From positions 372,001 to 436,000 of the forward strand of contig NZ_CP020372.1 of the NCBI RefSeq assembly GCF_002813775.1: a DNA stretch of 64,000 bases, written 5' to 3'. Source of the DNA: Candidatus Thiodictyon syntrophicum. GTDB taxonomy: Bacteria; Pseudomonadota; Gammaproteobacteria; Chromatiales; Chromatiaceae. Positions 18,801 to 25,984 of the stretch are shown piece after piece. Under the pieces are notes generated by a model, which was not told where the DNA came from, did not search any database, and saw only the letters and a list, made by a program, of their open reading frames with translations. Position 1 is the first letter of the stretch. Every line of letters begins with the position of its first letter. The translations under genes were made by a program, and so were the position numbers.

Positions 18801-18980
18801 AGCCGCCCCGCCCTGCACAGCTACCTCGCCGCCCTCTCCGCCCGCCTCATCGCACCCCTGGACAACGCCGCCGACGGCAGCCGCGGCACCCTCTATGACC
18901 ACCTGTGGCGCATGGCCCGCACCCTCATCGCCCAGCTCAACGGCCGCGAGGGCCAGTTCCAGGCCTTCCGCATCAAGTGA
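15822..18980 (+). CDS. Cas6-reverse transcriptase-Cas1 fusion
   Basis: A 1052-residue three-domain protein. Residues ~1-285 are Cas6 (HLTFTLTAPTRLRFFHQP start, glycine-rich end VGIGQRRTFGWGRYRLE), for crRNA processing. Residues ~385-630 are a group-II-intron-like reverse transcriptase: EADIDDFFDSVSH, GLPQGAPLSPLLANLLLDD and the active-site box FADD at 561-564 (F replaces the common Y). Residues ~720-1052 are Cas1 with catalytic Glu879 (LNGIEG), His944 (GFYHQG) and Asp956 (ALASDLME). Pro/Ala-rich linkers near 365-385 and 665-710 join them. All three active sites look intact, so spacer capture from RNA is plausible. The ATG at 15822 lies 13 nt after the HEPN gene. An earlier in-frame start (15729) would overlap that gene. 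Confidence 0.95.
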   Translation: MNSPLPILPIRGLHLTFTLTAPTRLRFFHQPLVGALVRHLMGDALADEARLWLEAPESGRVPFAQGDSYRITLWACRGGETLLETLVERLRRLPAGLPGAVHGLALGANLRFVSAADALTGGRYEGVARLLPYDAAALARELDFYLAHPPTTLRLLAPARLLRPKQAGRPTKGEGRYVHDRGELVGDLLGQRIDDTLGALLSAVGAAAQPRGASRVLVTEDDIGWFDTAYYDADGDANPMGGVIGRATLDLIDAAALPALVLGQYVGIGQRRTFGWGRYRLETATGAGTRPPRRPSRGVLARAAEPANVELAYRSIRANADGRAAPELDPLDEDLSALAWSEHTAPIDELLDAVAQGLRAAALAPPAPGPADALPDAADPAASAPPPHRAQAPAYGPRAEPLRGWILQREGKSARPLAVPPFAERVAQRAVLQVLRTDLDPLLSAASFGYRRGLSRRDARDRLQALYRQGYEWVYEADIDDFFDSVSHARLDTRLRSLLPDDPVVDQLMAWVAAPVGFRGEQIERPAGLPQGAPLSPLLANLLLDDFDADLEVMGFRLVRFADDFVIACRSREEAEAAAARVRQSLAEIDLSLNEDKSGITRFDRGFRFLGYTFLRDLAVDVAKAARQVDAPLRLDDLPPASWLARLAHRVPRVLDNAPITYLPAVPAGNRAPPAPAARPAARPAADPGGRPPPDPAAATSPAPGAQPVQRLVAPEAMSDEPCTLLVATEGSLLSTSNGRLHIASPAGQTHEQPLAAIGAVLLIGRQRITGPTLTAALEAGVPIHFASRGGRYQGVLSNQWPGPEGAALWLRQRASFINPAFALPLAREVVSARIHNQVEVLRQRARTDADLELALASLRALPQRVPGAAGLMELNGIEGLAAAHFFQGIVRILPPDFGFTNRRRRPPPDPFNALLSLGYTLIYQRADAVLRAAGLLPSQGFYHQGHGRHAALASDLMECFRHLVERQALSMINRGELKPGDFLLDPQQGCRLSRPALHSYLAALSARLIAPLDNAADGSRGTLYDHLWRMARTLIAQLNGREGQFQAFRIK

Positions 18981-18982
18981 CC

Positions 18983-19264
18983 ATGTACACCTATCTGATC
19001 TGTTACGATATCGAAGACGACCGCGAGCGCACCCGCGTCGCCAAATTATTGGAACGCTATGGCGAGCGGGTACAATACTCGGTGTTCGAGGTCCATCTGG
19101 CACGCCAGGGCGAACTCGCGGCGATCAAGGAGCAATTGCGCGCCATCCTCGCCGCGGCCGACGCCGAGGTCCGCTTCTACCGCCTGACCGCCGATGCGCT
19201 GGCGGACTCGCACCGGCTGGACGGCGCGCCTTTGGGACGGCGGGACCTGGTGGTGATCCTGTGA
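18983..19264 (+). CDS. cas2: Cas2 adaptation protein
   Basis: A 93-residue Cas2. It opens with the ferredoxin-like first strand and its metal-binding Asp (MYTYLICYDIEDDRERTRVA), then the second core strand VQYSVFEVHLAR, and ends with DLVVIL. The length is normal. The ATG follows the cas1 stop by 2 nt, and the array leader begins at its end. With the Cas1 part of the upstream fusion it forms the spacer-integration complex. Confidence 0.95.
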   Translation: MYTYLICYDIEDDRERTRVAKLLERYGERVQYSVFEVHLARQGELAAIKEQLRAILAAADAEVRFYRLTADALADSHRLDGAPLGRRDLVVIL

Positions 19265-19740
19265 GCGGGGGACTGGACCCGGCCCCCCGGTCGCGCTTGC
19301 ACAAGGGGGCCTGGTGGCCCTGGTCATAGTTCCGGCCGGCCGGAGTCCAAGGCTTCAGCCTTGGATGGGCACGCCAAGGCTGAAGCCTTGGACTCCAACT
19401 GCGCATCGCCGGCCGCAACGATGAACGAGGCCGGCCTGGTGACGCACGACAGACCGCGCATCGCGCGCCGGCGGTCAGGCCCTCGCCGGTGATCCGGGAA
19501 CCTCCCGGGCCGGCCGGCGCGGGTGTCGGCCGCCGACCGCAAGTCCAGCAGAACCAGCACACTACGGAAAGGACCTCAGGACGACTCCGGTCAGAGGTTC
19601 CCGGCTCTTTAACAATCAGCATCTTAGCGCCTGCACCCAGGCCCCGGCGGACGCCGGGACCGCCCGCCCGGCCGCGACTTCCGCAGGTTCCCGATTCCGG
19701 CTTGCAAGGCGCGGGGCGGACTGGCAAAATGAAGTCCGGA
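19265..19740 (+). promoter_or_regulatory. CRISPR leader region
   Basis: The gene-free stretch between cas2 and the first repeat. Repeat polarity (repeat ends in ATTGAAAC) and the decay of repeats at the far side place the leader here. It contains R1 hairpin 19342-19396 and a less GC-rich piece around 19605-19625. No reliable promoter boxes were recognised. Confidence 0.6.
19342..19396. repeat. Palindromic repeat R1 inside the CRISPR leader
   Basis: Same long hairpin as at 1.7, 45.4 and 51.8 kb, with arms GGAGTCCAAGGCTTCAGCC and its complement separated by about 15 bases. Its presence inside the leader means it was probably inserted there after the locus formed. Confidence 0.85.
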
Positions 19741-21104
19741 GTAGCGCTACTCCGAGCCGCAAAGGCTATTGAAACCCCAAGCACCACATTGAATACCCAT
19801 GCCAGCACTCCGTAGCGCTACTCCGAGCCGCAAAGGCTATTGAAACTCCATCGGCGAAAGTAAAACCGTCTGCTGCGCCGTTGTAGCGCTACTCCGAGCC
19901 GCAAAGGCTATTGAAACCCAGGAACCATCTTTGTAGACGAAAACATAAGGTGTAGCGCTACTCCGAGCCGCAAAGGCTATTGAAACTAGGAGGGAGTGCA
20001 AAGTTACCAATTCGTAGACTTGTAGCGCTACTCCGAGCCGCAAAGGCTATTGAAACAGGGTATCCTCACCGTCCAGGAGCTGCCGAAGTTGGTAGCGCTA
20101 CTCCGAGCCGCAAAGGCTATTGAAACCTTTCGCCAGGATATTGAGACTCTCCTCAAGATCGTAGCGCTACTCCGAGCCGCAAAGGCTATTGAAACAGCAT
20201 CTGGAAGGACGTTATTCCGATCCCGCACCAGTAGCGCTACTCCGAGCCGCAAAGGCTATTGAAACATCAGGGCGGCGATGGTTCTCAGGACGGGGTTGCT
20301 GCGTAGCGCTACTCCGAGCCGCAAAGGCTATTGAAACAGCGAAAGGGCACTCCACGCCGACAAGGCGAAAAACGTAGCGCTACTCCGAGCCGCAAAGGCT
20401 ATTGAAACTTTTCCGGATTTCCGCAGGCCTTGGCGATTACAAGGGTAGCGCTACTCCGAGCCGCAAAGGCTATTGAAACAATCGCTGTTGCGTCCGTCCA
20501 CGAACGTGCGCCCCGTAGCGCTACTCCGAGCCGCAAAGGCTATTGAAACAATCTGATACTCGGAAGGATTCCCCGCTGCCGTAGCGCTACTCCGAGCCGC
20601 AAAGGCTATTGAAACTTTTCACTCATGATCGTCTCCGAACAGGTTGGGTAGTAGCGCTACTCCGAGCCGCAAAGGCTATTGAAACGAGACGTTGAACAGC
20701 TGGTTGATAACATCGGAATTGAGTAGCGCTACTCCGAGCCGCAAAGGCTATTGAAACGGACACTGTGACCACCCCGGCCGCCACCATTACGTAGCGCTAC
20801 TCCGAGCCGCAAAGGCTATTGAAACCATAGCAACCTCTATAATCTCACCTAGCTTAGGGGTAGCGCTACTCCGAGCCGCAAAGGCTATTGAAACTGTCGC
20901 TCACGACACGCTTGATGTCAAAACCGAACACGTAGCGCTACTCCGAGCCGCAAAGGCTATTGAAACTTTCCGAAATTCTCCGATTGGGCAACATCAGGAA
21001 GGTAGCGCTACTCCGAGCCGCAAAGGCTATTGAAACCGTGACGGGCTCCCAGCCAAGCCGGTCCCAACAGTAGCGCTACTCCGAGCCGCAAAGGCTATTG
21101 AAAC
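19741..21104 (+). CRISPR. CRISPR array, 20 repeats of 35 bp and 19 spacers
   Basis: All 20 repeats appear identical. Each starts with the perfect palindrome GTAGCGCTAC, continues TCCGAGCCGCAAAGGCT and ends ATTGAAAC, the last 8 bases being the expected 5' handle of a Cas6-processed type III crRNA. Spacers are 31-37 nt (in order 36, 36, 34, 35, 35, 34, 35, 37, 36, 36, 35, 31, 35, 37, 33, 34, 37, 35, 33) and all differ. Variable spacer length is usual for type III. The leader lies on the cas2 side, so the newest spacers should be at the left. Decayed repeats of the same family at 21991-22077 and 22468-22489 suggest the array once reached further. Confidence 0.98.
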
Positions 21105-21129
21105 TTCATCTTGCAAACCCTTGACTCTC

Positions 21130-21398
21130 GAGCCGTCGGGTGCGCGGTGCGCACGGTGGCGCCGCCCGGGGCACTCACCACCGCACGCGGGCGCGACCTC
21201 TCAAGGTGCGCGCGGCGCACCCTACGCCCAATGGGCTGCACAATTGCGCCTGGTGGTACTCGGGGGCCGCGATCATCGCGCCGACACTGGGAGCGCCGCA
21301 CCCCAGTGCGGCCCGGGCTATCCGTAACACGCCACGCCGCGGTCGCACGCGAGGCCGCGCCGCACTGGGGTGCGGCGCTCCCAGGGGGCGGCGCGCAT
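21130..21398. repeat. Long direct repeat, copy 1 (~269 bp)
   Basis: A non-coding segment immediately beyond the array that recurs with few differences at 22656-22923. It contains GGTGCGCGCGGCGCACCCTA (the R2 motif also found at 45.1 and 46.5 kb) and GCCGCACTGGGGTGCGGCGC hairpins. No gene in either copy is convincing. Confidence 0.85.
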
Positions 21399-21564
21399 CC
21401 AGGTCAGGAGGCGCGCGGCCGTGGCGACAAGCAATTCGACTGTCACCTTGCAAAGCCACACAGGGCGCATTGCCGCTCTGATTAATCGGCTATTTTTCAG
21501 CCAGGAGCTCAGCCCGCGGCGCAGCGGCGTGCTAAACTGATGAGAAGACTAGTCATTAGTGGGG

Positions 21565-21828
21565 ATGCCCGTGCAAACTTGGCCTGTTCAGAACGCGAAG
21601 GCACGCTTGCGCAAACTCCTCGACACCTGCCTGGCGGAGGGTCCACAAATGGTAACCAGGCGCGGGGCCGAGGCGGCGGTGCTGGTGTCCATCGACGAGT
21701 GGCGGCGGCTCACGGCAGCCGCCAGGCCTTCGCTCAAGGAACTGTTGCTGCATGAGTCCGCGCGCGCCGATTTCTCCATCCCCGCGCGCGGCAATGCACG
21801 CAGGCGTTCGGTGACTGCGCTCGGTTGA
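21565..21828 (+). CDS. Phd/YefM-type antitoxin
   Basis: About 85-87 residues. It has the Phd/YefM pattern: QTWPVQNAKARLRKLLDTC, then GPQMVTRRGAEAAVLVSIDEW, with a C-terminal toxin-binding tail. The start may be ATG 21565 or, better matching the family (MQTWPVQ), GTG 21571, which has GGGG upstream. It would bind its own promoter and neutralise a VapC/PIN toxin. The toxin gene directly downstream is only a fragment, so this is now an orphan antitoxin. It lies between the functional array and decayed distal repeats. Confidence 0.85.
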   Translation: MPVQTWPVQNAKARLRKLLDTCLAEGPQMVTRRGAEAAVLVSIDEWRRLTAAARPSLKELLLHESARADFSIPARGNARRRSVTALG

Positions 21829-21930
21829 ACAAGGTGTTCTTGGCACTCGTTCACGGACTGGTCGTAGTGACGAGAAACGTGTCGGATTTCTTGCCTTTCG
21901 ATGCGGCATTGGTGAATCCATTCAAGGGGA
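21828..21930 (+). pseudogene. VapC/PIN-domain toxin, C-terminal remnant
   Basis: In the frame after the antitoxin stop, the sequence reads LALVHGLVVVTRNVSDFLPF then DAALVNPFKG, the conserved last ~30 residues of VapC/FitB-like PIN toxins including the TRN and D that contribute to the active site. The first ~100 residues, with the other acidic residues, are missing, so an internal deletion fused the antitoxin to the toxin's tail region. It is not expected to be active. Confidence 0.75.
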
Positions 21931-21979
21931 GTAAAGGGGTCAGTACCCTTTAAGGGAGTAAAGGGGTCAGTACCCTTTA
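21927..21979. repeat. Tandem duplication of a 26-27 bp unit
   Basis: The unit GGGAGTAAAGGGGTCAGTAC plus CCTTTA occurs twice in a row. Each unit contains the inverted repeat AAAGGGGT/ACCCTTT. It lies between the toxin remnant and the first decayed CRISPR repeat. Confidence 0.8.
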
Positions 21980-21990
21980 CGAGTCAACCC

Positions 21991-22077
21991 GTAGCGCTAC
22001 TCCAAGCCGCAAAGGCTTTTGAAACGTCTTCCCGACCGCGGGGAAACCGCATATGATCGGTAGCGTTACTCCGAGCC
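21991..22077 (+). CRISPR. Decayed CRISPR repeats with one 34-nt relic spacer
   Basis: A full-length repeat with two mismatches (CCAAG for CCGAG, CTTTTG for CTATTG) is at 21991-22025. A 34-nt spacer-like segment follows, then the first 18 bases of another repeat with one mismatch at 22060-22077, cut off by a palindromic repeat. This is the leader-distal end of the old array, about 890 bases from the last intact repeat. Confidence 0.88.
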
Positions 22078-22435
22078 TGACACAACGGCGGGGTTCCTTA
22101 TGTCACGCCCTTTCAGGGCTGGGGTCTGTTATCCGTCATACCCAGGGCGTTGCCCTGGGCTGGTATGTCGCGCCCCTTCGGGGCTTAGCTCCAGGTTCTC
22201 GTACCCCATTCCACCTTATGTTGTATACCGACCCCAACGGGGTCGAACATACCAGCCCAGGGCAACGCCCTGGGTTAAGATTGTTTTTTCGGTCCAGCCC
22301 TGAAAGGGCGTCACACAACGGCGGGGTTCCTTATGTCAGGCCCTTTCAGGGCTGGGGTCTGTTATCCGTCATAGCCAGGGCGTTGCCCTGGGCTGGTATG
22401 TCGCGCCCCTTCGGCGCTTGAGCGGCGCAAGATTA
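22078..22435. repeat. Cluster of R6 palindromic repeats with a ~108-bp direct duplication
   Basis: R6 is built from three hairpins: GCCCTTTCAGGGC, CCCAGGGCGTTGCCCTGGG and a CCCCTTCGGGG or CCCCGTTGGGG type. The segments 22081-22187 and 22314-22420 are near-identical direct copies; an oppositely oriented unit lies between them. The first copy interrupts a CRISPR repeat. Related units occur at 32.8, 35.7, 42.3, 47.5, 47.7, 51.9 and 52.0 kb. Confidence 0.85.
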
Positions 22436-22467
22436 GGCGCAACAAGGTACTAGCATGTGTATGCTAT

Positions 22468-22489
22468 GTAGCGCTACTCCGAGCCGCAA
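22468..22489 (+). CRISPR. Partial CRISPR repeat (first 22 bases)
   Basis: GTAGCGCTACTCCGAGCCGC plus AA matches the repeat exactly and then diverges. Together with 22060-22077 it suggests that the old array end was broken up by R6 elements. Confidence 0.85.
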
Positions 22490-22655
22490 GAGAAGACCGG
22501 GCACAGAGCAGGAAGAGCCGAAAAGAACCGGGCACAGACCCTGAGGTATCCCCACGAATCTGGACGAGGCATCAGGGGAAGAATCGGCGACAGACCGCGG
22601 TTTACCGCTCATGGGAAAAGTGCTCGCCGTTGGCACATTGCCCGGGATAATGACC

Positions 22656-22923
22656 GAGCCGTCGGGTTCGCCGTGCGCACCATGGCGCCGCCGGAGACAC
22701 TCACCACGGCACGCGGGCGCGGCCTCTCAAGGTGCGCGCGGCGCACCCTACCCCAACGGACCGCACAATTGCGCCTGGTGGTACTCGAGGGCCGCGATCA
22801 TCGCTCCGGCACTGGGAGCGCCGCACCCCAGTGCGGCCCGGCCTATCCGCAGCACGCCACGCCGCGGTCGCACGCGAGGCCGCGCCGCACTGGGGTGCGG
22901 CGCTCCCAGGGGGCGGCGCGCAT
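22656..22923. repeat. Long direct repeat, copy 2
   Basis: Near-identical to 21130-21398. The two copies bracket the toxin-antitoxin remnant and decayed CRISPR repeats, so recombination between them could delete or duplicate that segment. Confidence 0.85.
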
Positions 22924-23025
22924 GCCGTTCACCGGCGCGGCCTGGCCGGGATTTTGATCAAGGCCGGACCAGGTGTACCGCAATGCCGTCGAGTCAAGTA
23001 CGCGGCTACCCGGTATGGGCTTCTC

Positions 23026-23069
23026 GTTCCCACGCTCCGCGTGGGAATGCCGCGCGGGCGCTCCGCGTC
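23026..23069. repeat. Short palindromic repeat (TTCCCACGCTCC family)
   Basis: Second copy of the unit at 945-988: CGTTCCCACGCTCCGCGTGG, then the tail GCGCGGGCGCTCCGCGTC. Confidence 0.7.
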
Positions 23070-23108
23070 ATCAACCGGAATCCGGATCAACCAGTGAGGA
23101 TATGACCG

Positions 23109-23386
23109 ATGGGCAGTCTACGTCAGGGCGTCTCAATTGAGCTCTTCAATGAACGGGGAGCCGAGTATCTGCCCGGCTACCTGGGCATCGAGATGCTTGA
23201 GTTGAAGTTGAACTCAAGAGCAATCACCTGGGCACCGTCAAGGAAGGCAGTATTGCCTGCCTCGCCACGGCGCAGCACTTGGGACGCACGACCCAGGTCT
23301 GGGATGCAGTGGTCACCGATGAGGCCGACGGGCGCAAGATCGCCCTGTTCCGCTGTACTCAGATGATTCTGTGGCCCAGGACCTGA
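23109..23386 (+). pseudogene. PaaI-type hotdog thioesterase, internally deleted and frameshifted
   Basis: The first frame gives the family's N-terminus (VSIELFNERGAEYLPGYLGI). A second frame then gives its C-terminal half: VELKSNHLGTVKEG, LATAQHLGRTTQVWDAVVTD, ALFRCTQMILWPRT and stop at 23386. The roughly 50 residues in between, containing the catalytic hotdog helix, are missing. The join is near 23200. Intact relatives hydrolyse acyl- or aryl-CoA thioesters. The remnant is probably not functional. Confidence 0.8.
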
Positions 23387-23404
23387 GCCCCGTCGCCATA
23401 CCCA

Positions 23405-24772
23405 TCAACCCCAGGCAACAAAGCGCGGCGTCGTGCGGGCCGTCGACAGCAGGATCGCGGCCCGCTTGCCGTCGGTGAAGTACGGATCGCCCGTCAGGTT
23501 GTGCCGGGGCGCGGCGGCGGCGCAGGCGCCGGCGCCGTCGACATAGCCGGCCGCGACCACCCGTTCGGCCTGGGTCAGGTCTTCGATCAGGTAGTCGCGT
23601 GACTCATCGACATCGGGATCGATGCGATGGGTCGTGAGGTTCCAGGCCCGGCTGGTCAGGCGCACCCCGATGTCGCGGCTGATCTGCCCGACCCAGACAC
23701 CCCGCCCATGAAGGCGCAGGGGCGTCAGCCACAGGCGCAGATGCAGCCGCTCGTTGATCGAGCGGCGGCTGCGCTGCAACGCCACGTCCTGGCTGCGGCC
23801 GAAGAGGTACAGCGGACTGACCGGCGAGTAGCGGTACTGGGCGCCGAGCAGGAAGGCGCGGGCGGTCTTCGCGCAGGTGGCCAGCGTCAGGGTCTCACTC
23901 TCGTCCCAGCGCGCCGCCAGCGCACTGAGCAGGGTCTCGAACTCGCCGACCACCACCAGGTTCAGGGGGTCACCGGTGCGCGTCTGCCGCCGGTTCGTGG
24001 TGGCGACCGGCAGCGCCGCCAGCCGTTCCAGCAAGGTCGGCACATCGCAATCGATGAGCGAATCAGGCGGATTGAGATCGGCGAAGTCGCGGCGCAGATA
24101 GTCGGCGTCAATGCCGGGCACCGCGAGCGCGAAGGTGAAATTGACCGCCGCGGCGGCCGTCGCCGGTGGGGCGGCAGGGGCGGGCGCCGCCTCGCGGACC
24201 GCGTGCTCCCGCACCGCGCAGGCAAGCGACTCGCCCGTCTCATGCAGGCAGACGTGGACGATCTTGGTGCCTGAATCGAGCGGCGTGAACACGAAGCCCT
24301 CCGTCGCCGCCCCGGGCGGGATCGGCCGCAGGTGGAAGGCCTGCGCGCAAAAGCACTCGTCCATCCGGCGGTTGGCCCGCCGCGCCGTGATCAGCCTGGT
24401 GGGCAGGAGCACCAACAGCGGCAGGAAGAGCCAGCCGGCGACCCCGAACGCGGACAATTGCCTGACGATCGAAAAGTGATTGAGCCCGGCGGCCTCCAGC
24501 GGTGTGAAATAGTTGGGACTGATACTGGACAGTTGCAGGCGCAACGGCACTGTGCCGCGATTCTCGACCCGCAGATACACCGGCTGAATGCCCCGTCGCG
24601 CCAGCGGCACGCCAAACACCTGCGCGCTGTCGGCCGCATCCAGGACCACCGCGGTCACCTGCGCCGAGCGGTCCGCCTGGACCTGGGCCCGCGACAGAAA
24701 GCCGCGCAGCAGCGGCAGCGGCCGATACCGCGTCGTGAACAGGCGGTGCAGCAGGGCGAGGGTCCGTGACAT
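23405..24772 (-). CDS. LssY C-terminal domain protein (membrane-associated)
   Basis: About 455 residues. The last ~200 carry the LssY_C pattern: PLNLVVVGEFETLLSALAAR, SPLYLFGRSQDVALQRSR, LHLRLWLTPL, VWVGQISRDIGVRL and TTHRIDPDVDESRDYLIEDL. One clear membrane segment lies near residues 108-130 (FGVAGWLFLPLLVLLPTRL). LssY-type domains occur next to or fused with PAP2 phosphatases and are found beside secretion genes; their activity is not established to my knowledge. The start is ATG 24772 (a GTG codon directly before it is possible). It is transcribed alone, convergent with the thioesterase remnant. Confidence 0.8.
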   Translation of the reverse strand: MSRTLALLHRLFTTRYRPLPLLRGFLSRAQVQADRSAQVTAVVLDAADSAQVFGVPLARRGIQPVYLRVENRGTVPLRLQLSSISPNYFTPLEAAGLNHFSIVRQLSAFGVAGWLFLPLLVLLPTRLITARRANRRMDECFCAQAFHLRPIPPGAATEGFVFTPLDSGTKIVHVCLHETGESLACAVREHAVREAAPAPAAPPATAAAAVNFTFALAVPGIDADYLRRDFADLNPPDSLIDCDVPTLLERLAALPVATTNRRQTRTGDPLNLVVVGEFETLLSALAARWDESETLTLATCAKTARAFLLGAQYRYSPVSPLYLFGRSQDVALQRSRRSINERLHLRLWLTPLRLHGRGVWVGQISRDIGVRLTSRAWNLTTHRIDPDVDESRDYLIEDLTQAERVVAAGYVDGAGACAAAAPRHNLTGDPYFTDGKRAAILLSTARTTPRFVAWG

Positions 24773-25166
24773 CACCGGCAGCTCAGGGTCGTCATGGGCG
24801 TGGGTTCGCGGTCAGGCATTGGGCGATTCTGGCCAGACGGCCGCGCCGATGCAAGCCGCTCGAGCCGACCCGCGGCGGTCGCGAGGTCCCGGGCGGGGGC
24901 TGGTCCTCCTCCCGGAGCCTCGCCCCGAGCTTCCGCCAGGGTCCCGATCATGACCTTTATCCGGCCGGGCTTGACCTGGACCAACGAACGCAGTAATTGA
25001 GCGTCGCCCGGTGACACCGGTGCGCTGCGTCACCCGGCCGGCGGGTCCTCTGCGAACAAAAAAAAGAATGTTGGGAATGACCTTGCCAAGAGGTCGACAT
25101 GATCTAAACTCAGGCGTATTGCCGGGCGGTGCGCGCCGGCCAGTTGGGTGAATCGTCAGGTAACGA

Positions 25167-25233
25167 GTCAAGAAAAGCTAAACACGAACACAATCGTTGT
25201 CGTTGTCGGCAGTTCCTAATGGAGTTATTTAAC
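25167..25233 (-). repeat. R7 (GTTGTC) hairpin element, shortened copy
   Basis: On the minus strand it reads AACTCCATTAGGAACTGCC, then GACAACGACAACGATTG and TTCTTGACTCGTTA, the outer parts of the R7 element whose full copies are at 39435-39640 and 42471-42633. The central hairpin is missing. It lies in the otherwise gene-free stretch 24776-25283. Confidence 0.75.
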
Positions 25234-25283
25234 TTACAGTAAACCGTTCCCTAACGACATTACCTCGAGTTGGAGATCACACC

Positions 25284-25982
25284 ATGTATACCGTGAAATT
25301 CTATAAGGGCGACTACATCGACCGTCAGCGCGAGGCGAACCGCGATCAAGCGGTAGCCTATGTCGAGCACCACTTCAACAGTAGCGCATCGGCACAGGCG
25401 GATTATGCGGTCGTGGTGGTGGGGTCCAATGCCTCGCAGACCAGCCGCAATTGGGGGCGTTGGTACGCCAAGGAGGTGGCCACGCACTTTGGTACCAGGA
25501 TCGGCGGAGACCAGGGCCTCCTGGTCGGCGGCTGGAATGGCCGTGGCGACGCTAACGTCAAGTACACCAGTATGCCGGCGGTGCTGCTGGAGCCGCTGTT
25601 CGCAAGCAATCCGCAACGGGCGGACATCATTCGCAGCGACAGCGGGCAGGCGGCGCTGGCCCGGCTGCTGTACGAGAGCATCCAGCGGTGCTTTCCCGCC
25701 GGCGGCCTGATCGCCTTCAGCGTCGGCCACAAGTACAAACGGAGCAGGCCGAACGACCGCGGTGCGGCGCTCGCCGGTGGTGGTTGGGAGGCGGATTACG
25801 CCGAGAAGGTATTGGAGCAGACGGCCGCGCTGCTGCAGACCTCAGCGCGTGGCGACGAGGCCGCCGTAGGCCGGAAACTGCGCGTGATGCAGGGCGACCT
25901 GGTGCTGTTCGAGACGGCCGTCGATGAGGATGTGACGCTGGTCTGGTCTTCGGAGCGCAACCTGCTGTCGATCCCGGACTGA
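25284..25982 (+). CDS. N-acetylmuramoyl-L-alanine amidase-like protein
   Basis: A 232-residue protein with features of the Amidase_3 fold: an early VEHHFNSS with a His followed by Asn-Ser, typical of the zinc site, and later YTSMPAVLLEPLFASNPQ, the PAVLVEpgFlsN motif around the catalytic Glu. The GHKYKRSRPNDRGA stretch is unusual. No signal peptide is seen, so either it acts inside the cell or is exported differently. A ribosome binding site (GGAG) precedes ATG 25284. It lies 2 nt before the GerMN gene, an unusual pairing that points to a shared envelope function. The fold call is reasonably safe, the substrate less so. Confidence 0.55.
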   Translation: MYTVKFYKGDYIDRQREANRDQAVAYVEHHFNSSASAQADYAVVVVGSNASQTSRNWGRWYAKEVATHFGTRIGGDQGLLVGGWNGRGDANVKYTSMPAVLLEPLFASNPQRADIIRSDSGQAALARLLYESIQRCFPAGGLIAFSVGHKYKRSRPNDRGAALAGGGWEADYAEKVLEQTAALLQTSARGDEAAVGRKLRVMQGDLVLFETAVDEDVTLVWSSERNLLSIPD

Positions 25983-25984
25983 CG

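Noticed and set aside
19837-20377. Short open frames across the CRISPR array
   Set aside because: They translate the repeat (VALLRAAKAIET) and spacers; there is no evidence for proteins.
21111-21485. Open frames of 68-124 residues in the long direct repeats at 21.1 and 22.6 kb
   Set aside because: Frames in the two copies are not conserved in the same register, the residues are Arg/Pro-rich and the sequence consists of palindromes.
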